From the NCBI RefSeq assembly GCF_003144195.1, contig NW_020290128.1:1-37234 (forward strand): 37,234 nt of DNA, read 5' to 3'. A program made the position numbers and the translations under genes. The notes under the pieces were generated by a model that worked only from the letters and a program-made list of their open reading frames with translations, made no database searches and had not been told where the DNA came from. The DNA comes from Ceraceosorus guamensis. Its lineage: Eukaryota; Basidiomycota; Exobasidiomycetes; Ceraceosorales; Ceraceosoraceae. Below are positions 10,246-21,260 of this stretch, piece after piece; position 1 is the stretch's first letter, and each line of letters starts with the position of its first letter.

Positions 10246-10598
10246 GCTAGGCGAATGTGCAAAACCCTTCATTCACATTGCCACCTTGAGGGCGCCGGCC
10301 ACACCATACCCGCACGCACACACGTCGCAATCACGAACAGCACTTGACTCAAATCGCGAACTCGTGACACAGACTTCCATCACTGTGACTCACGACTCCC
10401 AATAAAGTGCGACAACGGCAAGCGCTGAGCGAGCCCAGCAGCAGCAGGCAGCCATCGTGATTGCAACCATAATTAACCTCGTGCAGCTCAGCAGCAAGTG
10501 CGAGTAAATAGCATTTCCGCTGAAAAGCCAAGCTAGCCCGTTGCCGTGCACACAAGCAAAGGCAAAGGTGAATTTAGCGGGGACGGATGGATGGACGC

Positions 10599-10671
10599 CA
10601 CCGCACCGCACCGCACCGCATGGTCCATCATCCCATTCGGTCCGATGTGGACGGTAGGGTAGGGTAGGGTA
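10599..10671. repeat. CCGCA pentamers followed by GTAGG pentamers
   Basis: Four ACCGC units (about 10599-10620) are followed, after ~33 unique bases, by three to four GTAGG units (10654-10671). The second array resembles a telomere-like TAGGG string but is too short and lacks the TTAGGG spacing of fungal telomeres. Confidence 0.75.
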
Positions 10672-10697
10672 CAGGAAGCGGTGTCGCGCAGCAACCC

Positions 10698-10699
<2 letters not shown>

Positions 10700-10730
<31 letters not shown>

Positions 10731-10732
10731 TG
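10700..10732. repeat. GTGC tetranucleotide microsatellite
   Basis: About eight uninterrupted copies of a GTGC/CGTG unit. Confidence 0.9.
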
Positions 10733-10822
10733 GCCATGCATTCGACGCTAAAACTCACGAAGCCCCGCGGACGTGGTCGCCGTCATTTCGTTCATGCGGC
10801 CGTCCAAGCTGTCCGCTGAGCA

Positions 10823-10875
10823 CGCGTGTGCGTGTGCGTGTGCGTGTGCGTGTGCGTGTGCGTGTGCGTGTGCGT
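10823..10875. repeat. GTGTGC hexanucleotide microsatellite
   Basis: About eight to nine head-to-tail copies of GTGTGC, an alternating purine-pyrimidine tract of the type able to adopt left-handed DNA. That structural property is general knowledge and not measured here. Confidence 0.9.
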
Positions 10876-11823
10876 AACGACTGCCATGCAGCTAGCTTAC
10901 AGCTGGTAAACTCGTGGAACTCGATTCTCGACTGGATCGGATGACTCGACGCGCAGAGGCCATGCGTGCATGCACTTGTACGATTCCCCATCCTTCCGCG
11001 GCCAACTAACTCACCAGTTGAGTCACAATCGCGAATTCGCAAAAAGCTATAGTCACAGTCCGTGATTTTTTGAACCTTGCAAAATCGACTCCGAGTCAGT
11101 CGCGAGTCTCGAGTTACGAAGTCCGCTCGGAGCGCAAAAGGGGAGGGAAGGGGGAGGTGCCACACTCACCAACCTTTTTGCCAATCAGTGCAAAAGGTGT
11201 TCATTTGTGGAGAGAGAGAGAGCAGACCGGTGGACTGCTCTTTCCGTTCAGCCAGCGTCTTGCGCTTGCGCATCAATGAAATCAAGCGCTAAAGCGAGCC
11301 GTCTGTGCGTGCTCAAGTGTCACAGTCCAACCAGTAGAGGGTTTCTCGTGCGGGCCATGCGACTCGCTAGGGTCGCCTGAAAGGAGCTGCAGGAAGCGAG
11401 TCTGATTGGTATTTGTATTCGAAAGGACACTCATACGCGCGAGATGGAGAGATCGTTCAAACGGCGGGGAAAGAGAAAGAGGGCTTGAGAGGAACGGCAA
11501 GGGGGGCACGTTTGAATGTCTGGCGGTATACACTGATCTGGTCAGACCATCTTGCAGGTAAAAATAAAGGAATCGTTGAGTCGAATCTGCACAGAACCCA
11601 ATGCAGCCAGCATTCTCCTTCTTCACCATTCAATCGAGCCGAGATGCAGGTAATTGGTTCGTGCTGAGATGGAATGTCGAAGCTTGCAGTAAGCTGGCGA
11701 CGATGCCAAGGAGTCGATGATGCGGCGCAGAAACGCTTCCCAGTGGACGAGGCGTGCGCGAAGAGAGGCGCAGAGGAAACTTTGTTTGCCTACCTACCCG
11801 CCTGCCTCGCTCACGCTCGCCGC

Positions 11824-13046
11824 TCATTGCGCCTTCTTCGATTCGCTCTTGACCACATCATGCAGCGGATCGTCTTCCGACTTGGGTTGCCTGTAGGATC
11901 CGCCCAACCTGTCGCAACCGGTAAAGTATTGTCCGTAGTTGACGTTAAAATAGAGGTGATGAAGCGTATGGTGAGAAGGTCCGTTGATGATCTTTTCCAG
12001 CGGAGAATTGACAATCATGTCGGAATCGTGAATGAGGATGCTCCAACAATTCACAAAGACGAATAGGCCAATGTAGATGTATCGGTGCAGAGGGAACAAA
12101 AAGACGAAAATGTGGTAGGGTAATGATTGCGCATATCCGTCCAGTGGGTGGAAAGCGTGGGAGGCAAAGGGTGTTGGAACCAACCACTTGTGGTGAGGCT
12201 TGTGGATGTGCTTGTAGAGGCGCGGATGATGCTCCAATCTGTGCACCCAATAGATGCAGGCATCCGTGAAAACCAGGAAGAAAGGCACGCTAAAGATGGC
12301 GTAGGCGATGCCGTAATCGCTGATGTTTTCGTAGAGCATAGAGTGACCTCGCACTTCCGCGACGAACCATGGCAGGGTGAGAATGTCCAGCGGCAAGAAC
12401 GCTCTCAGGGATGATTCGATCTCCAGCCGCACTTGGTTCTTTAGGAATCGCGGGTGCTTCTTCATGTCGTGGTTGAAGAAAAAGTAGTAGGAGAGACCGG
12501 CAAAGCTAAAGTACAGCAGCATGATGCCGACCAGAGTGATGGCGTAGAGCGAGATGCATTGTCTAGATTGTTGCAGCGAGAGAAAGATGATGTGCGGTGA
12601 GCAGCTGAAATTCGACGCGGACACTTACCCACCATCTGCCCCTTTCGTCCCGCTTGCTCAAGCTCAAGAAGAAGCCTGATGCCAGGATCACGAAAAAATT
12701 GCGCATAGACTCACCTCAAGAAGTGATCTCTGCCCCATCTGCTCGAGTTGACCAATTCTTCTAATCCTTGCGCAGCAGCCTGTTGAGCTGCCAAGCCAGC
12801 CTGCTGTGCCGCTCTGGCTGTGGCGTCCCGAGCACCGCTGCCCGCACTCGACCTGCTGGTCCAGTTGAGGACACCATGAGTCAAGTTCTGAATAGCGCTG
12901 GGTGTAGCTCGTGCGGCTGCTGCTAGAGACTCGGCAGATTTGGCCGCCTGACCTGCTCGAGCAAGACGAGCTGGAATGGAAGGTAGAGCCCAAGCCCAGG
13001 CTCTGTCCAGTACCCATTCGTCGGCGTAGTGCAAAACGACGTCCAT
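11824..13046 (-). CDS. ERG3: Sterol C-5 desaturase (lathosterol oxidase-like)
   Basis: Two exons (13046-12715 and 12562-11824) code for 356 residues; the 152-nt intron is GT-AG and joins as HFLRQCISLYAITL, the family's first membrane helix. Three histidine clusters that bind the di-iron centre are present: HRLEHH (218-223), HKPHH (231-235) and HTLHH (309-313). At least four hydrophobic segments (~112-142, 165-180, 194-216, 258-290) fit an ER membrane protein. Erg3 introduces the C5-C6 double bond into episterol-type sterols late in ergosterol synthesis, using oxygen and electrons from cytochrome b5. The N-terminal ~110 residues contain the family-like MDVVLHYADEWVLDRAW start and then an Ala-rich stretch longer than usual. 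The C-terminus is short and charged. Loss of Erg3 function commonly alters azole tolerance in fungi (family knowledge). Confidence 0.95.
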
Positions 13047-15743
13047 GACGGTCGAGATCGAGGTGCTTGCAGTCTTGTTGGGGTGGTGTCAAGCGCGATG
13101 CGTTGTTCTATGCCGAGAGTCGCTCGCGAGAACAAGGGAAGCTTGCCACTGATGCGCGTGTGAAGGTGGTGCTACGAGAAGCGGACCGACAACGAGGGCC
13201 CACACGTCGTGATGCTGGTGATGAGTCTAGCGGTATACCGAGCAGCGACGGCCTTCTGATCTTGTATGCGCCGTTGACCTTGTACAAGTAACTTGATTTT
13301 CTTTAGGCTTTGATCTCAGGCGAGGCGTGCTGTTCACTGAATGGTCCACTTGAAATATCGCGCCTAGGAAGAAGATATTCCGCGGTCCGTGGATAGTCTG
13401 CTCAGGCGTTGCGTGGCGTATTGCTGAAGAGCAGAAATGTCACTTGAGAAAGATGGAGACGCGCGGGCTGGTAGAAGCGCTGCAGTGGATGCGGTATAGA
13501 GAGTGAGAGAGAGAGAGACAGCAGGGAAAGGGAAATGGGGGGTGAGACGGGGGTCGCAAGGCAAGCAAGATCCAGCCATAGCGAGCGAGACGAGGCCGAT
13601 TGACGTTGCTGTTCAAAAGTGGTCCAAGAATAAGCGCATCTGCATGGGCTGCTGCTGCTGGAAGCCGAAGATTCCGCGGTGAACGCCGCGCGTGCGTGCG
13701 CCGCGGCGTGCCTTGTTGATGTGCATTGTATACGCGCGTACGTGCTCCATAAGCTCAAAAACACAAGACTTTGACTGCTCCAGCGCTTCCCTGCGGAAAA
13801 GCTGGCTGCAGCGCTCTCGCGCGCGGCGCGCGCCAGGAAGAACTCAAATATCATGCGAAATAATCAGCTCACGCGCGGCCGTGGTCAAGCGCGCGCGCGC
13901 GAGGATTATAGCATGCATGCGTGCAGTCGCAGGCTCGCTCGTGATGACAGGCCCTTTGCTGCTGCTGCTATAGACTTCTGATGTGCGTGTATATACATAT
14001 ATATATACATATACAGCTGCATGGCGATTTGCATGCTGCATGTGCGTGCCAAAAATCAGCCCATCCTGCTCGCTTGATTGTGCGTGACGCGCGTGACGAG
14101 CGGCGCGTACCGTAGCGTACACTAAAAATCTCGAATGCAGCAGCTGATGTGCGGCATGAGTTGCTATTACTGTATATCCGACCGACCTATACTGGGTCCT
14201 GCGCGGGGCGCGTTTCTCATTGAATCTTGAAACTTTGACTTTGAATCTTGCTGCATGCTCCCAGTTCCCGTCTGCGATATACAATGTGAATGATAGACAA
14301 GGATAAGGCACGCTCAAGCTCTTGATTCTGCTATATAGCCAGGGGTATTGCCCCTCTGCCTCCCTGCCCTCGAAGTTCAACGGTCGTGCCGCTAATGGAA
14401 CTGTGAAGCATCGAGCAAGGATTCTTGATTCAAATCGCTCCGCAAGTCGATGCAGAGGCTGCAGGAGATGCCGGATCTCTATGCAAATCAAGAATGCCGT
14501 CCAAAAATCAAGGTCCGAAACTCTAGTCACGTGTAGCTTCCTTTGGCTTGTCCATGAAATCAAGATCGTCCGCCAGAGCAGCAACGATACGTCTGCCGAC
14601 TGCGGGGTGGACGTGCGACGAAGGCAAGCTTTGCTGCTGGCGTTTGCTCGAGTCACAGTCGTGGCCGGGTGATGTGGGACGATGTCTGGGTCACGATAGA
14701 TGGATCATGCGAGTCAATCGAAATATTGGCCACACTGATTGAGTCACACCAGCTACGGAGGGATGTTCAAATCAGTCATGCAGAAGAGGTCTAGCTTGAG
14801 TGAGGGTGAGCGTGCGCTTGTGCTCGTGGGCCATATCTGATCTGCATCAACGAAAATGCATGACTTGCCGGCTGCACGGCTTGATTCGGGCATCAGCGCA
14901 CTGTCGCCTCCATATTCACTACTCAACTGCACGGAGCGCAGAAGTCACCGTCGAATTCATTGCTGCAGAAGTCGTGATCAAGGATACTCGGTAAGAAATG
15001 TGATAGGTACAAGATATTGTTAATACAAATCATCATGCCGGACCGGACATGCCAAAGAAGCGAGGACTCGATTCGAGCTTCGCTTGCACGAGAGCAGTGT
15101 GAGTGGCCCAAGTGTGCTTGCATCTTGCCAGTATCCTCTCCTTCTGTTTGTGCTTGTGCAGTCAAAGAGTGTGGGCATGGGGACATCAGATCAGATGACC
15201 AGTCTGATGAGTGTGTGTCCGCTTGACTGACTGCCTGCCGATTCGTGCGCGCTGCTGAGGCCGCTGATTATCAGCATACATGCATGCAGCAGCAGCCTGT
15301 TGCGAACAAGCGACCGAGATCAAGCCCCCCAAAGTCGCTATTCACAATTATAAGACTCACGATAAGACTCACGACTGTGCGCGGAAAATCTCCACGGGGA
15401 CCTGGCTGCGCGCGCCCACGCGTGTCACGCGACTTTTTACACGCGCGGGCATGAGACCCGTCTGTCGTACGAGAGGGATAGACAATGGCCAGTGAGATCA
15501 CGTGTGTGATCCTCTCGCACCTTTTGCTGCCGCGGCTTCACTTCACCGACCGACTTGTGACTTTGTTAGGTGTTGTGATGTGTTCCCCCATCTGTATGCG
15601 GTCAAGAGCAGATTCGCCCATCCACGCTTGTCGATCATCATTTCCCTCAAAAGCATCGCGTAGGACCACCCTCACTCTGAAAGCTTCGGATCGACCAGCA
15701 ACGCGGAACACGCACCTTGCTCAAAGGCAGCGGGCCTCTCAAA
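13047..15743. other. Large gene-poor region between ERG3 and RPP40 starts
   Basis: About 2.7 kb separates two divergent genes, so it holds both promoters. I found no exon series with coherent protein sequence; a 270-residue minus-strand frame near 13844-14656 has no motifs and crosses an AT microsatellite. Features visible are GA-rich (about 13498-13520) and ATATAC-type (about 13990-14016) repeats, GCGCGC runs, and GACTCACGA repeats near 15353-15378. A non-coding transcript or a rapidly evolving small gene cannot be excluded. Confidence 0.55.
13988..14016. repeat. ATAC/ATAT microsatellite
   Basis: An alternating TA/CA tract of ~28 bases in non-coding DNA. Confidence 0.8.
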
Positions 15744-17965
15744 ATGTACAGCGCCGAATCAACGCACAAACGTCGAAGAAGCGCACTCCGAGCGGACGAA
15801 AAGAGGAATCCCGTATCCGTGCTGGCTCACGCTTCTTCCCGGCGCATCCTATCCACATTTCACGACGATGCATGTAGAGAAGCCTGTGCGACTGAGCAAG
15901 GAAAGGGCAAAGGGAGGGCCTTGGATGAGCTGCAAAAGAGGGTGACGGGACAGTTGGTGGGCGCTCACTGCGTAAGTAGTCGACGCGGCGGCGGTGGCAG
16001 CTCATGTGCCTTATCCCCGTGATACGTGACATCATCTGAGATCTTTTCCGCTTCCATACCACATCCATCTTGCCCACGCCAACACAGCTCCAGATCATCA
16101 TGCCGACCGCGAGCTCGTTGCCGTCCAGCGTGCATGCTCAGCATGCCTCATCCAGCAAAGCACCTACCGCACTCGCATCCAACCTCGATGCCCCCCTCAC
16201 TCCATCGCTGGCAAACTTGAGCGGCAGTCCGGCGCTGATCCTTTTGCGCATCTCGGATCTCTTGACGAATGGCGTCCTACTACAAATGGCCAAGAGGCCA
16301 GAGGATGAGTTGACTCTGATCGCTAGCACCGCTAGCTCGAGCGATGGGGATACGTGGACCCTGGTGGACGGTGCGTCTGTCACATTCTCTACGTGATTGG
16401 TTGAAGCTCTTGTCGAACCTACTTTCCGCTTACTCTTTCCTTATTGCGACACACTTCCCAGGCACATTGCACCTTTCGGTCCAAAGAAGCACCTACCTCT
16501 CACTAGGTTTGGTGGGCAGACCAAGCTCTTTCTGTCGAACCTCGTCAGGCCGCTATTCGGATCGACGCTCAGGCTCAGTGGAAAGATTTCGCATCGACAT
16601 TGACATTAGAGCCAAATCTTTCGCCCCTGCAAAAAAGGGCTTCGAAAGGGTCAAGAGAGCGCTACAATGGTGGGATTCGCACAGGAACAGCGACATGGAT
16701 GCCTCGTGGGAAGTGGTGGGTTGTTGGAATGGCCAGCAGAGCTGTGAGTCATTCTGGGCGAACGCATGATTTGTAGAGCAGTGAGCTTATCCTCCTCTCT
16801 GCTGGGTGTGTGCGGTCATATCAGTTCCCCTGCCCATCGCATTGGACCTCTCGACACGACCTCTTGTCAAGGAGATGGAAGACGTTTGGGTACCCAACTT
16901 GTCATACTTTTACCAGTCATCTCTCGATGATGCATCGTGCTTGGATCAATGGGATCAGACATGGCAGCACATATCCGAGTGGAGCGCGCTTGTCAGCTTG
17001 GGAGTGGAATGGTGAGCAGTATGCGAGCAGACTCGAGGTGAAATAATGCCGACTCAGACAATAGCGTGTTGCCTCTGCCCCGGCGCAGCATACGTACCTA
17101 CGCACGCCCCAGCCATACCTGCAGGCTGCCCACGGAGGAGTGGGAGCAACTCAGTGCCTATGCGCATGGGGTGAAGATTATCACTTACGAGGGTCCCCTT
17201 TGCCCTAGTCAAGTGCAGAGCATTTTCTGCTCCCTGCAGAAAGATGTGGATGCCCAGGGACTCGAGGCAACGCAAAGCAGAAAGGCGGCAGGGCCGAAAG
17301 AGAGAAATCAGCAACGGGAGGGCGAAAAGGACGTCGAAAGGTGTGATGCAGAAATGCCCTGGGCCTTTGTTAGCTGCACCGCTTGGCAAGGGAGCTGCGT
17401 CGCTTGGCGATCGAAGGAGAGCAAGACTGACCGAGCTGAGTCGGGCGTGACTCGTCGGAGAAGAGTCGTGCGGGAACGCGACGAGGCGGAAGATGAAGCC
17501 TCGGAAATCGACGACAACCCGAGCGATTTGGTTGGGTATGGCACCGAGCAAGACGCCATGTCCGTAGACTCCTCGAGCTCGGCCGCAGAGGCCGACGATG
17601 CGCATCGTGCGACTTTGGACGCGTCGGAAGCTGTATCCGCAGCAGCGGGCGCGACAGGCGCAAAGAAGCGCAAGAAGACGTGGCAAGGGAGTGGAAAAGC
17701 GGCTCGACGAGCTCGATCGAAGAGGGTGCAGAGGAGGGGCCATCGAAGGGCTGGGGAGAATGAGCACGCTGATGAAGTTGCTGGAGGCGGCGGTCCTGCT
17801 GGTTGGTCCGTCCTGCTCTTCCCTTCCTACAGCCCTGACGAGGCAACAACCTCTGGGTTTAGCGCGGACGAAAATTGCGGTGCCAAGGATGAATGTCACC
17901 TCTGGAGGAGACCAAAGTGCAGGTGGATGGCCTCCGAGAATGTAGGTATCGACACGCGCAATTGA
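15744..17965 (+). CDS. RPP40: RNase P/RNase MRP subunit Rpp40-like protein
   Basis: Five exons (15744-15971, 16088-16370, 16462-16743, 16825-17011, 17065-17965) keep phase across GT-AG introns and give 626 residues, against 363 in human RPP40. Blocks shared with the Rpp40 family appear in order: an N-terminal strand (~76-90), [20 protein letters not shown] (~170-189), the IDIDI...[11 protein letters not shown] block (~214-238), a Trp-rich helical part (~285-327), and the C-terminal [17 protein letters not shown] strand (~425-441). The human equivalent of that last block is [27 protein letters not shown] strand (~573-581) matches the human YNFVIFNN segment. Rpp40 is a protein subunit of RNase P and MRP, which mature tRNA 5' ends and process rRNA in the nucleus. 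About 130 charged, disordered residues (~442-570) split the last two strands. Family assignment is by motif order, not by a search. Confidence 0.8.
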
Positions 17966-18204
17966 AATGGATAGATGTACTCCTGCTTGCATAGTTTGCC
18001 ACAGCTCCACTGTGCTCGCAAGTCGGGTGCCGAAATGAAAGGTGATGCATTCACAGAAGGAGCCTCCGAAACAAAAGTACAGCGTGGTCGTCAGGTCCAA
18101 GCACATAAGAAAGGTGGGGGGGTATGAACGGTGAACATGCGAGTCGGTGAACAAAGAGAACTCAAAGTAGGTGAGGTTCGTAGAAAATCTGCAAGGATCA
18201 AAAA

Positions 18205-21200
18205 TCAGAAAAAGCCCCACTTGGACGAGGAATTGCGCTGAGGGGCCTGTTTTTCCTGGTAGACCTGTTGAGGGTGTATTACGGATTGTTACATGAGCGT
18301 GATATTCGCAAAGATCGTGCAAAGGTGCCGTGGCGGCGCGACATACCTTGACAAGAGCATCCAACTTCTCCATGACCATTTCCAATTTTTCCTTTCTCTC
18401 TTGCAGATCGAGATGCTTCCTCACGTCTGGGTTTTCCCTCGCAAATCTGGAAATCTCTTCTTTGCCTAGATCGTAGATCAAGTGGCTATCGATCTCTCGG
18501 GGAAATTGGTAGAAGAATTCTGCGAGAAGCTCGATGTTGATGAACATGACCGAGGTGTACGCTAGCTTGTCGGCTACGACGCTGAGGAAGGCTTCTGGGC
18601 AAAAAGCTTTGGCTTCAGGTCCTCCCGTCTTGCACCTCTTGGCCCGCAGCGCTGCAGCTCGCATCTTGAGTATTGCGCTCCTGTCCGCCAAGAAGGTCGA
18701 CTCTCTCGCCTTGGCAAGCAGTGCGGAATTGTAGTGAGGTTGTGTAGGATCGGACTCTTCCAACAGCGCGTCGGACGTCGCTGGATCTGCAGCATCCGCA
18801 GCACCTTCACGAGCCCTCAATCTGGCCAACGCAGCTTTGCGACTCCTCTCCTCGACAGACTTGACATGCGCTTCGGCTTCCCTCAGACGTTTGGAGCCCA
18901 CAGCCTTTTGGATCCTCTTGAGCGCCTCATCGCACATCCTGAGCTCCTTGTCGAGCAGATCGATGCTTCTTCGACGACCATCCTCCCACTCCACCTGCTC
19001 TACCTCCACCTCGTACTTGTATGGTTTGACGCAATTCTCCACCTGATCCGCAGTGATGCCGAACCTCTCTCGCAGGATGGCACTCGCAAAGCCGGCAATG
19101 CGCTCAGCAGCGTCGGGATGGTGATTGAAGGGCTCCGCAGATGCGAGACCGTCGATGTGCGCTCTGACGGCATCAGCAACGAGCTGCGTGCTGAGTCGTC
19201 CGATGCCTGATTTCGTGAGGGCGCTGGTGCTAGCGTCCAATTTGTACTGCCAATATCTGTCCAGGTCTTGCGCCGTCAACTTCTTATTGTCCGCCAGCTG
19301 CGAGAGTTCGGAAGCGCGCGCATCCGTCCAGTACATTTGAGCCAAGATATCCATGACCTTGTCGTCGAAGGCTGTCCGTAAAAGACTGCGAACCTCGGGC
19401 TTGCCGAAACCTGCCGCCAAGTCTTTGAAGCGCGCCTTGAGCGCATCCATCGTCTCTGCCACGTACGATTCTGCGCTGATCGATCGATCATTGTATTGTA
19501 CTTTGAATTGATACGCAGCTTCTTCAAGCTCAATCTGTACCGCATTGGCGATGCCGTGCAAGGATGAGCCCATGCTCTCTTCAAGGACAGCCATGAGCCT
19601 TCGCCGCAAAGTCTCGGTTCCCGTTAGGGGCGCCTGTCCGGCATTGCGTCCGCGCACATTCGCGGCCAGGTAGTGCTCCGCATGCTGCGAGAAGTAGTCA
19701 TTCTCTCCTTGCAAGACGCTTCTAGTAACGTTGCCCTCTCCGCTGACTCCATCGTGTCCCCTCGATGTTCTGAAAGCGCTTGTCATGCCCTTGCAGACGA
19801 CACCGACGTACCCTAGCGCGAGCGGATACTTGTTGTTGCGTAGGATGGCGGCGCCTTCTTCAGGAGGAACGAGGTCCAGCTTGGTAACGACACCAATCGT
19901 TCGCAGACCAAGTGGGTCCACTTTGCGACTAGCGCGCAGGGCAGGGCTATTGGCCAAGTCGACGTCAGCAGCGCAAACGGCGAGGATGATGTTGGGCTCC
20001 CGAATGTACTTTTCGCATAGCGTCGAGATCTTTTCTCGCAGCTCTTCCGGCTGATCCATCCCTGCAATTTGCACGTATCCCGGCAAGTCGATCATTGTGA
20101 GGTCAGGAACGTGCGGCGAGTGGATTCGCAGCTCAATCGGCTCGTCCGAGACGCACTGCGCCGCAGGCACTGCCATGTTGAGGTCGAAGAGCGTCTTCTG
20201 GACTGCTCTGAAGTCGGTGATGCGGCCGAGACCCAGCCCTGGAAACTCTCCGTACTCGACCGGCGTACCTCTGCTTGCGCGGGTTGGCTCTGTGCGGACA
20301 AGAGTGAGCTCGATAGGCCTGCGCGTGACCATGTTGGATCCCTTGGGAAGGAACTCATGACCGACAATAGCTTCCAGCACCGACGATTTGCCGCTCGATT
20401 GGGAGCCGATGACCACCATTGATGGCAGGGTCAAGGTGTCATCGGCATGGTCGACGGATTTGAGTATGTTCCTGACCTCAATGAGCTTGCGAGTGAGTTG
20501 TTGCAACTCTGCGGTGGTGCTGTTAGCCTGCGGTCCATTGCCCTCCTGCTCCGACTCCTTCTCGTCGTCGGCCGCCTTGCCAAGGAGAGTCGCAGCTAAA
20601 GCTGCAGCAGCACCTGCCGGGCCTCCGTTGTTCGGCTCCTCATCTCCCTCGCTTGGCTGACGATCTCCGCCGCCACCACCGCTGTTCGCCTCCGCGGCCT
20701 CCTGCCTAGCTCTCTGCTTAGCTTCGACGCTAGCCCACCACTCTTTGAAACCTTCTCCAAGTTCCGAGGCACCCTTGCTGAGGTCAGCCAGGCCCCCATT
20801 GACAGCCGAGGCTGCGTCCGAGCCGTATATTCCTAGCGTCTCTGCCAAGTCGCCTGCCTTGGTAGTGGCAGAATCGAGCACGCCGCCCATGAAGCCACGA
20901 AATTCTGACGGACGTTGAGCAGCAGAAGGGTAAGCTTTGCATTGGTCATGACAGCTCTGTGACAATCCCACAAATTCACTCACCGTCTACCTTGTAGTTA
21001 GCATACGCCAACGCCCCTCCAGCGGCACCAAAGGCGTAAGCGGGCACCCTAAATGCTCGCAACGCGGCTCGAGGCACTGAGCTGAAGCTAATGGCGCGCA
21101 CATGAATGCCTCTCGCCAGCGCAGCATTTTCGAGCGGTAGGAAAGCTCTGTTGAGCCGTGCTTGCGGTCGAAAAAGGGAGTTGTTCCGCGGACTTGCTAA

Positions 21201-21260
21201 TCTGTTTGCGACCACATTGCGCTGAGCGCTTAAGCGCGACAGGCGAGCCAAGGCGGACAT
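18205..21260 (-). CDS. MGM1: Mitochondrial dynamin-like GTPase Mgm1/OPA1
   Basis: Three exons (21260-20984, 20904-18347, 18264-18205) code for 964 residues, close to human OPA1. An Arg-rich, acid-free N-terminus (1-~55) suits a mitochondrial presequence, followed by a membrane segment (~70-88). An Ala/Leu-rich stretch (~187-201) lies where the rhomboid protease cuts yeast Mgm1 to make the short form. GTPase motifs: G1 GSQSSGKSS (259-267), G2 Thr286, G3 DLPG (365-368), G4 TKLD (433-436). The dynamin middle and stalk regions follow, including [17 protein letters not shown], then a C-terminal helix. The enzyme fuses inner membranes and shapes cristae. The last coding exon has only 60 bases (19 residues plus stop, ending KWGFF); it is accepted because phase and splice sites fit and because the unspliced frame reads into antisense RPP40 sequence. 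The gene is convergent with RPP40, 239 bases apart. Confidence 0.95.

Larger units (their letters stand above)
9728..11823. other. Microsatellite-rich intergenic region between NBR1 and ERG3
   Basis: About 2.1 kb has no supportable gene. The bases next to 9727 serve as the NBR1 promoter and leader; the far side holds the ERG3 3' end. Five different simple repeats lie within 10174-10875 (listed separately), and TGACTCACGA-like strings occur around 10385-10400 and 11015-11120. The many short open frames here are mostly translations of the repeats. Confidence 0.65.

Noticed and set aside
10002-10272. Cys/Leu/Pro- and Arg/Gln/Ala/Gly-rich open frames
   Set aside because: They are translations of the GGCA tetranucleotide repeat in different frames.
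10654-10671. Telomere-like GTAGG array
   Set aside because: Only three to four pentamers, with no TTAGGG units and no subtelomeric context; ordinary microsatellite.
12563-12714. A possible 47-nt cassette exon inside the ERG3 intron (second GTAAGT donor at 12627)
   Set aside because: Its inclusion shifts the frame of the catalytic exon, while direct joining restores the conserved first membrane helix.
13844-14656. 270-residue minus-strand open frame
   Set aside because: No motif, odd composition, reads through an ATATAC microsatellite, and no splice partner or leader was seen; likely chance in GC-rich DNA.
15485-15877. 130-residue plus-strand frame over the RPP40 start
   Set aside because: It overlaps RPP40 exon 1 in another frame and lacks continuity with later exons.
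17054-18204. The long minus-strand frame that continues MGM1 for about 430 codons past its splice donor
   Set aside because: Dynamin similarity ends exactly at the donor at 18346; beyond the last exon the sequence is antisense to RPP40 exon 5 and shows no domain.
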